From: Hymenopus coronatus
Lineage: Eukaryota; Arthropoda; Insecta; Mantodea; Hymenopodidae
Assembly (NCBI GenBank): GCA_030762935.1
Contig: CM060900.1
Coordinates: 373,692,632 to 373,756,631 of the forward strand
Direction of reading: 5' to 3'
DNA: 64,000 nucleotides
Of the stretch, positions 57,915-64,000 are shown piece after piece. The notes below the pieces were generated by a model. The model ran no database searches, was not told the origin of the DNA, and saw nothing but the letters and a program-made list of their open reading frames with translations. A program made the position numbers and the translations under genes. Position 1 is the first letter of the stretch. Each line of letters opens with the position of its first letter.

Positions 57915-58185
57915 ATCTCGTTAAAACACACAGTTTATGTCACATACTTTTTTTCTTTTGTTTTGCAGAGTTAATCGTTTCCGAGATATTCCTTGTTATT
58001 GGTTTCAATTTTATGCTACTTAAACTTTTCTAAATGGGAGGTTATTTCGTTTCATCTTTCTTTTGTTTTCCTCATGGCCGTGCTAAACGAACCGAATTTC
58101 AATTGTCTCACATAGCGAACGGCTTTTTAAAATATATGACTATACCTTTAGCGTAGTATATTACCTTATTTTCATTGTACTTATA

Positions 58186-59084
58186 CCCCCGCCGTTGAAT
58201 CCTTGCACTTGATAGTTGGGAGTTAAGTTGATACATCGACAGAAAACAGATGAAAAGCTTTACCCGTTTGACTATCTGAACCAATCACAAAACATCATTC
58301 CGGTCGGTCGGTCAGACAACGGAAACGGATCTAGTTGCTGCACCGTTGCAATATCTGGTTATTTCCAACCATGTGCTCAGTTTGTGAACTCCTAAGACAT
58401 GCGTTGAGCTGTTCTATACAAGCTACATATTATTCGTTGTTATTTATATTTATTGTTATACTTGATAATGTTGTTGGTGTTTGTTTGTACGAGAGGGAAC
58501 ATGCGACTTTCACAATTATAGAGTTGGATAGACTTTTTCAGGAAAGTATGGCGAGGGTGGACGCGGCTTCATGAAAGAAGAAAGTGAATTATGTGCACAA
58601 AATAATACGAAAAGTACAGGAATTAGACGGAATCATCAGCGAATGTGAACCACTAATATGTATAGGTGACGACGACGATGTTGATGATAATGACGATGAT
58701 ATTTCCGAGAATGATGACAATGGGGATTTGGATGGAATTGAGCCATTAAAATTCTAAACCGGTGTAAATCACTTTGTTATATCTTGCTCTCATTGTAACA
58801 AGCTATTTTGCATTTTGTTCAATATTTTCGTAAATACGTATATATGCTACATGCGTTAAAGTATCAGTTATTTTCAATTAACATCTATAATAACGAATTA
58901 GCTTCATTATTCATCGGCATTCATTTACTGTGTAGACTGTTTATATTCGTCTTTACACACGATAGAGACATTTGTAATCAGCTGTTGTTGTTTACTAATT
59001 ACTCTGACAACGCCGCAAAGGCAGCATAGCCAACCTTACGCGAAACCACCCGAACTGTCAAGTGCAAGGATACAGCGGCGGGGG
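58186..59084 (+). mobile_element. 899-bp element with 35-bp terminal inverted repeats and TATA duplication
   Basis: The left end CCCCCGCCGTTGAATCCTTG and the inverted right end CCCCCGCCGCTGTATCCTTG continue to match through CACTTGA(T/C)AGTT: about 31 of 35 positions agree. TATA lies just outside each end (58182-58185 and 59085-59088), and removing the element with one TATA rejoins family A (CTTATA + GAAGGG). It carries a small open frame with one TGA. The superfamily is not identified. It could be a non-autonomous derivative. Confidence 0.88.
58371..58757 (+). pseudogene. Unrecognised 129-codon frame with one in-frame TGA, inside the inverted-repeat element
   Basis: From the ATG at 58371 the frame gives a hydrophobic N-terminal third (around residues 25-42: SLLFIFIVILDNVVG), then TIIELDRLFQESMARVDAAS and a TGA at 58572-58574. 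The same frame continues KKKVNYVHKIIRKVQELDGI, SECEPLICIG, and a strongly acidic tail of Asp/Glu/Asn (about residues 99-122), ending IEPLKF at a TAA. I do not recognise it. The persistence of the frame past TGA suggests a single recent nonsense change or a spliced or suppressed stop; chance is also possible. It may be a leftover of the element's transposase or a captured exon. Confidence 0.45.
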
Positions 59085-59202
59085 TATAGAAGGGACTAAT
59101 ACAACAATGTTTATCTCGATTACCTTGATGTAGAAAAAGGAATACCTACTCTTTCGTAACAATAGTTTGTAGAGAAAGTCATGCTAATGTAACACATCAA
59201 TT

Positions 59203-59949
59203 TTTTAGAAAAAGGTCTGTCTGTGTATTTGTGTGTGTATGTGCATTTGGAGAGCATAACTCAAAAACGAGCAGTCCGTTATATACCAAACTTGGTATTT
59301 ATGTTCAGCGTCTTCCACGGATACGACACGATGCTTTTCACTAAAAGACCCCTTCCTAACACTACACTTTAATGGATTTTTCTTGAATTTTTCAATTAAA
59401 TAAAAAAAGGCTCTAACAATTTTGATTAAAATGGCGTATATTAAAAATACTTACATGGGAAATAAAATGTATATCCTGAATTTCCTGGAAATAAAGCCTG
59501 AAGTTCTCTTCCGTCTGAATATCAATAGATAGACAAAGGCTTACTACACAAAAACTGTATATCCCGAAAACACATAATTTATGATATGTTCACTTTTGCT
59601 GTGGAGCTATTTTTTTTTTCCAGATACTCCCTGTTATTGGTTTCAATTTTAAAGTACTTACACTTTACTCCAACGGTAAACCCTCACACATTTCTTTTGT
59701 TTCATTCCTGGCAATGAAAAGAGATCCGAATTTCAATGACGACAGCTTTTAAAACATTTGATGTCGCTTTAGCCTAATGTATTCCCTTATTTGCCTTCGA
59801 TTTATAGGAAACTTAAGCAATAAGACCACTTTTGGTTATGTTTATCTTGATTACTGTGATGTAGATTAAAGAATAATCTTTTGTAAAAATAGTTTGTTTG
59901 CAGAACAGATAGAAAACTTCATGTGAAAGGAACACATCAGATTTTTTTC
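59203..59949 (+). repeat. Family A dispersed repeat, cluster 2 unit 3
   Basis: Starts at the AGAAAAAGGTCTGTCTGTG segment, so it lacks the left end. It includes a short GT tract, CCAAACTTGGTATTTATG, GGATACGACACGATGC and all later blocks to CTTCATGTGAAAGGAACACA and TCAGATTTTTTT. Confidence 0.87.
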
Positions 59950-60378
59950 TTTCTTTTGGCTCGAAGTGCAGATCTTGCAGTATTATGAGGTGATTATTAC
60001 TTCGTCAGAAAAAAAAAAAAAAAAACATATTATGTTTTTATTCTGAAATACTGACAATTTATAGGCTTTATCACAGCAGAAATCTTCTTTCGCGCCCCTT
60101 TCACGGTTTTCCTTTGTTAACTGTGCGTCAACTCTTTATTTTGCGATATGGATGGTTTCAGCTCATTCCTGCTGATGCCGGTTTGAATTCTGAATTCATA
60201 ACAGGCTTCTCAACTTTTAATCTCCATTCTCCAAATCACTGTCGGTATGTATAATTATATGTTTGATTTCCAGCCCTGAAGGTAATTCGAGGACTGATTC
60301 GGGTGTTATAGATCTCGTAAATTTGCTCGAAAAAGCAAAAAAGCACAAAAACTGCCACTCGCCAAAAATGCGATGTTG

Positions 60379-60440
<62 letters not shown>

Positions 60441-60480
60441 TTTAATTCTGCTTAAAACGGTGTAAAGATGCACAAATGCA
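59950..60480. other. Unclassified DNA with an (ATT)n microsatellite
   Basis: Poly-A at 60010-60026 and (ATT)n at 60378-60439. The 60-codon frame at 60263-60445 reads into the microsatellite and is not a gene. Confidence 0.6.
60378..60439. repeat. (ATT)n microsatellite
   Basis: About 20 ATT units immediately upstream of a family A copy. Confidence 0.96.
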
Positions 60481-60485
60481 TTTAG

Positions 60486-61347
60486 GTGTTTTTACTTTCT
60501 CTAAACGTACTATATACATAGGGATATATTGTGCCCAAAAATTCGGTACCGAGATTTCTCCGGAAATATATGTTTTGAGAGCCCAGAAATAAAAAAAAAT
60601 CATTTTTAGAAAAAGTCCGCTTGTGTCTGCGGAGAGCATAGCTCAAAAACTAGAAGACCAAACTTGGTATTTAAGTTTATTATCTTCCTAAGATGCGACA
60701 GGAATATTTTCAAGAAAATCCCCCACCCCAAGCTATCCTTTACATGGAAAAAAATTTGAAAATGTTGTTTTTCTCAAAAAAACGGCTCTAACGATTTTGA
60801 TTAAAATGCCGGTTATTGAAGTTATTCAAAAAAACAAAAAATGTATATTTGGAATTTTCTGGGAATAGCCTCTGAAGTGCACTTTATTCTGGTTGATTTT
60901 TGAATAACTTTGCATAACGGTTAAACCGTAAGACATAGACAAATACTTGCTACACGAACATATATACCTCGTTAAAGCGCACAATTTATGTCATATGCAT
61001 TTTTGTTGTAGAGTTAACCGTTTCCAAGATATTCCTTGTTATTGGTTTCAGTTTTAAAATACTTATACTTTGCAGGAGGTCTCCGTTTTTCTTTTGTTCC
61101 CCTCTTGGCCAAGCAAGGAATCAAATTTCAATGACAATCGCATAACGATAGCTTTTAAAACATTTGACTATCACTTTAGCATAACGCATTCCATTAGTGC
61201 CCTGCTACTTATAAAGGACTATGTAATAAGTACATTCTACTAATGCTTGTGTCGATTAGCATGGTGTAGAAAGAATAAGAATCTTTTGAAAGAAGTCTGC
61301 GGAACAGTTAGAGAAAGTCATGCGAATGTAACACATCAGGTTTTTCC
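60486..61347 (+). repeat. Family A dispersed repeat, cluster 2 unit 4, near-complete
   Basis: TTTTTACTTTCTCTAAACGT at the left end, AAAAATTCGGTACCGAGATT, TTTCTCCGGAAATATATG, ACGATTTTGATTAAAATG, CTGGGAATAGCCTCTGAAG, then GTTAGAGAAAGTCATGCGAA and ACACATCAGGTTTTT at the right end. The GT tract is reduced to TGTGTCTG here. Confidence 0.9.
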
Positions 61348-61908
61348 CCTGATAGTATATCATAGTTATTTTCATTTTTAATTAGATTTAATAATCTAAT
61401 AAGGTTTCAGGCCGTATAGGGATATCAAAACTGCTGGTAGATCCTGGCCGCACTAGACAATGTGTAAGAGAGAGATGGGAGAGGGTAAAAACACTCTTCC
61501 CTCACATCAGGACAAATATCGTGCGTGTTACCCAAGCAAGTAGGTGTAGGCGGAGTAGATTGATAACCGTATTTCTTGCCAGTATATAAGCAGCTCATGC
61601 CTGAAATGGCTAGTTGATTTCTGTGTGATACCGAAGGATTTCTCGCTGCTCTATAAATAGTTGAAGCCTATGCCAGTGGCTGATTTCTATATGACGCCAG
61701 CAGTAAAAAACAGCTGATACCTGTGTTGATTTCTATCTCTGGATTTTTCGTCTTTGTATAATCAATGGATATCTTATATGTCTATTTCATGTCTCTCTGT
61801 ACGCAATATTTATTTCTTGCCACTGCATAAACATGGTGTGGGTGGATGATTTCTACTTACCTCTAGCACTCGATTCCTCGTCACGGTGCCTTCCGCTTAA
61901 GGGACAGC
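61348..61908. other. Unclassified intergenic DNA
   Basis: No gene recognised. TGATTTCT is followed by similar phrases near 61614, 61680 and 61730 (GTTGATTTCT, GCTGATTTCTAT, GTTGATTTCTAT), which may be a decayed short tandem repeat. Confidence 0.45.
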
Positions 61909-62157
61909 CGGTCCCCATGGCCGCGCTCGCCAAAACGTCTCGCTTTGGTGTTTCGCGGCGCAGGAGATCGTGGGTTCGAGTTCCGCCTTCGGCATGGGTG
62001 TTATATGTTTGTGTATGTGTGTGTAAAAAGTAAAACAGAAATTCAGTAATCATACAGTAATCAAAGTAAACCAACTAGGCAAATAAAAAGTAGGGTATAC
62101 AGCGTCGGAGTCCCGATCAGACTCCGGAACTGTATTTAAAAAAAAAAAAAAAAAAAG
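61909..62157 (+). repeat. tRNA-derived SINE, type S4, full copy
   Basis: CCCCATGGCCGCGCTCGCCA head, GTGGGTTCGAGTTCCGCC B box, a GT-rich stretch, AATTCAGTAATCATACAG, AAATAAAAAGTAGGGTATAC, CAGACTCCGGAACTGTATTT and a poly-A end at 62137-62157. Nearly the same layout as 20247-20480. Confidence 0.93.
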
Positions 62158-64000
62158 GGACTTGGCGTTCTGCACACATAGCGTGCTGTGCTCTCTTCCA
62201 ACTGCTGCTTTCCTAAGCGTTCTAAAGTTTTACTGCATTGTTACACGTAATACATTGTTAACACAAGTTCTAGTGCAGGCGCCAACAAATATGCTTGTCC
62301 CGTGCATGCAGCATGTAAACACGTGAGAACAGGGATTGTCTCTCTTCCTTGTATAGTGCATCGTGTGTTAGTTTTTAGCGTCGGGGAGAGGAAGCAGTCC
62401 AACATGCAAACCCTAAGTTTATACCTGCCAAAGAGGAATCCTTATTTATAGAAAGTGGCGGAATAACTGTTTAGTTTTCGGTAAAATTCTGCTCAGAAAA
62501 ATTTTCAGCGTCATTACACAATCCCTGCAAGTGGGTACAACATTACAGTTACTACAATTCTTTGGAATTAATTACCAAGATGTGTGTTCATGTTCACTGC
62601 TATAAATGTGAAAATTCCTCGTTACAACTTAAGTCTCATGCTGTTGGCGATACTTTGCGATTACAATTGTATTCACCATGTTAGGGAGCGTGTTGTTTCA
62701 TTATGTTAATACTGTAATAATTGTCATTATATTTTTGCAATGATTTATGTTACAAATACCTATTATCACCAAATGTATGACAATATCTACATATTCATAT
62801 CCGAAGAATAATTATAATGCAAGAGACATAATATTCAATTTGCAATCAATCATAAACCTACAATAGGTGATAAACCTATGAAAGGTGGAAGACGCATTTC
62901 AAGTGCAAAATGTTGTCACATCATTGAAGAAATTATCTGTCCTTGTTTTCGCGCAGTTGGTCTCGCAGTACACAGTAGGAAATTCGCAGGAGCATAGAGC
63001 AAATTTGCACTCTCTGCTTTACTCTAAGGGCAACCAGTTTGTGACCCCTGTACTAGGGGATAATTGTTGGAAAAGGAACTATGCCTATCGTATGAGTATA
63101 TGTTCTGAAAAGTGCAATAAACTCCCAGTATGAACATTTGACTATCAGCTCACTAACTGAGTGAGCACCATGACTAATAAATATACGTATGCTACTGCAT
63201 CGAAGAATTGGACAGGTTAACTTCTTGAAAGATTCCAGGAGAATGTTGAAGAGTATGAACAACAGACATTGTGCAGACGTTGCTGTAAACACAATCAAGA
63301 GGTAATTTAGCAAAGCCACACTCTTCATGTGTCCCCAAAAGTGAATGGAGAGAGTATTCTGATAGTGCGATCAGGTAACCATGCTTCCGCTAGACCAACA
63401 GCACAGATTATGCGTCCATGGCCTGCATGCGACTCTTGAGAACATTTATTGTAGCTCCTAGAGTAATTTTATTTCTATTGCATTTGAATCCAAGTTTTAA
63501 GTATAAATTAATTTTATGAATTTCTACAAAACTGTGAATATCCTTTGAAGGAGTGCAGCACAGTAGCCTACATATTTAACAATTCAATTTCTGCTTCAAG
63601 CCTTATTTGTTTTCATGAGCTGTACCACTGCTTGGTAGACCGTTTAAATGTGTCCATTGTCGTCGGAAGATTTTATACATTTTCCTTAGTATCTATGATA
63701 ACATCGCCTGAAGTATGAACAGTTGATTGACAGCTGCAATTTTATTACGTTTATTAACGGCCAAAGAGAAAACTGGAAGAAAAAGGAGTGGTTTTTCAAT
63801 ATGGTTCGAGTAAGCTTTTTTTCTTCAGAGCTACCAAAACAAAAACAGAGACATGTATTTATGTCATGACAGTTTAAGGTTACAAATTATTAATCTTAAT
63901 AATTATAATGTGGTTTATTCAAGTTTTGACATCGAGTATCCTAAAAATTCTAAATTGAGAGAATTAGAGTTCGAAAACTTGGTGTCGTGTGCATATAGCG
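62158..64000. other. Unclassified intergenic DNA
   Basis: No gene recognised. Overlapping short frames at 62885-63133 and 63053-63328 lie on opposite strands and lack known motifs. Confidence 0.45.

Larger units (their letters stand above)
57210..59202 (+). repeat. Family A dispersed repeat, cluster 2 unit 2, split by two insertions
   Basis: Left end CTTTCCTGTCACGTACTATG through TGTATATCTCGTTA, then a nested S3 SINE at 57719-57914. It continues to CATTGTACTTATA, where an inverted-repeat element (58186-59084) interrupts, then resumes at AGAAGGGACTAATAC and ends with GTAGAGAAAGTCATGCTAAT and ACACATCAATTTTTT. Without the insertions the unit is about 900 bases. Confidence 0.88.

Overview
The window looks like intergenic, repeat-packed DNA from an insect, or another arthropod with a large AT-rich genome. 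The evidence is eroded mariner and IS630/Tc1-type transposases, a Jockey-like LINE, two Penelope-like retroelement fragments, many tRNA-derived SINEs, long (AAT)n microsatellites and a short GTTAGG-like patch near 49190. A large-genome polyneopteran such as a cockroach is possible, but the sequence alone does not settle the taxon. I found no intact host protein-coding gene and no convincing functional tRNA or rRNA. Most long open frames are microsatellite translations or chance.

Layout. 1-7090: unclassified DNA, two SINEs and the first copies of a roughly 900-bp dispersed repeat, called family A here. 7097-8070: a mirror-image mariner remnant abutting a SINE. 9546-10960: a SINE followed by a broken Jockey-like LINE. 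13050-16121: a GC-rich patch, a family A copy with a nested SINE, and an end-to-end but decayed IS630/mariner-type transposon. 18148-21200: SINEs, an inverted pair of triplet microsatellites and a decayed transposase. 22890-23755 and 28860-30255: two copies of an unclassified duplicated repeat. 25283-25465: a perfect 51-bp inverted repeat around a tRNA-like SINE core. 31225-32335: a Penelope-like fragment with an internal inversion and a hammerhead-like motif. 33460-36630: family A copies and a second Penelope-like fragment lying between two (AAT)n tracts. 37555-42400: a head-to-tail cluster of family A on the minus strand, between remnants of two other transposases. 50095-52412: a 2.3-kb element with terminal inverted repeats and repeated GAGACGCGTCTC palindromes. 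56258-61347: a second head-to-tail family A cluster on the plus strand, broken by a SINE and by an 899-bp inverted-repeat element carrying a small open frame. The rest to 64000 is SINE and unclassified DNA.

How it fits together. Nothing here forms a pathway or operon. The window records successive insertions: family A is an old, abundant substrate; SINEs and the inverted-repeat element landed in it later; microsatellites grew at SINE tails and at one fixed position inside family A. The least explained items are family A, the two inverted-repeat elements at 50095-52412 and 58186-59084, and the perfect inverted repeat at 25283-25465. All family assignments rest on motif reading by eye, and boundaries are usually good to about 10-30 bases.
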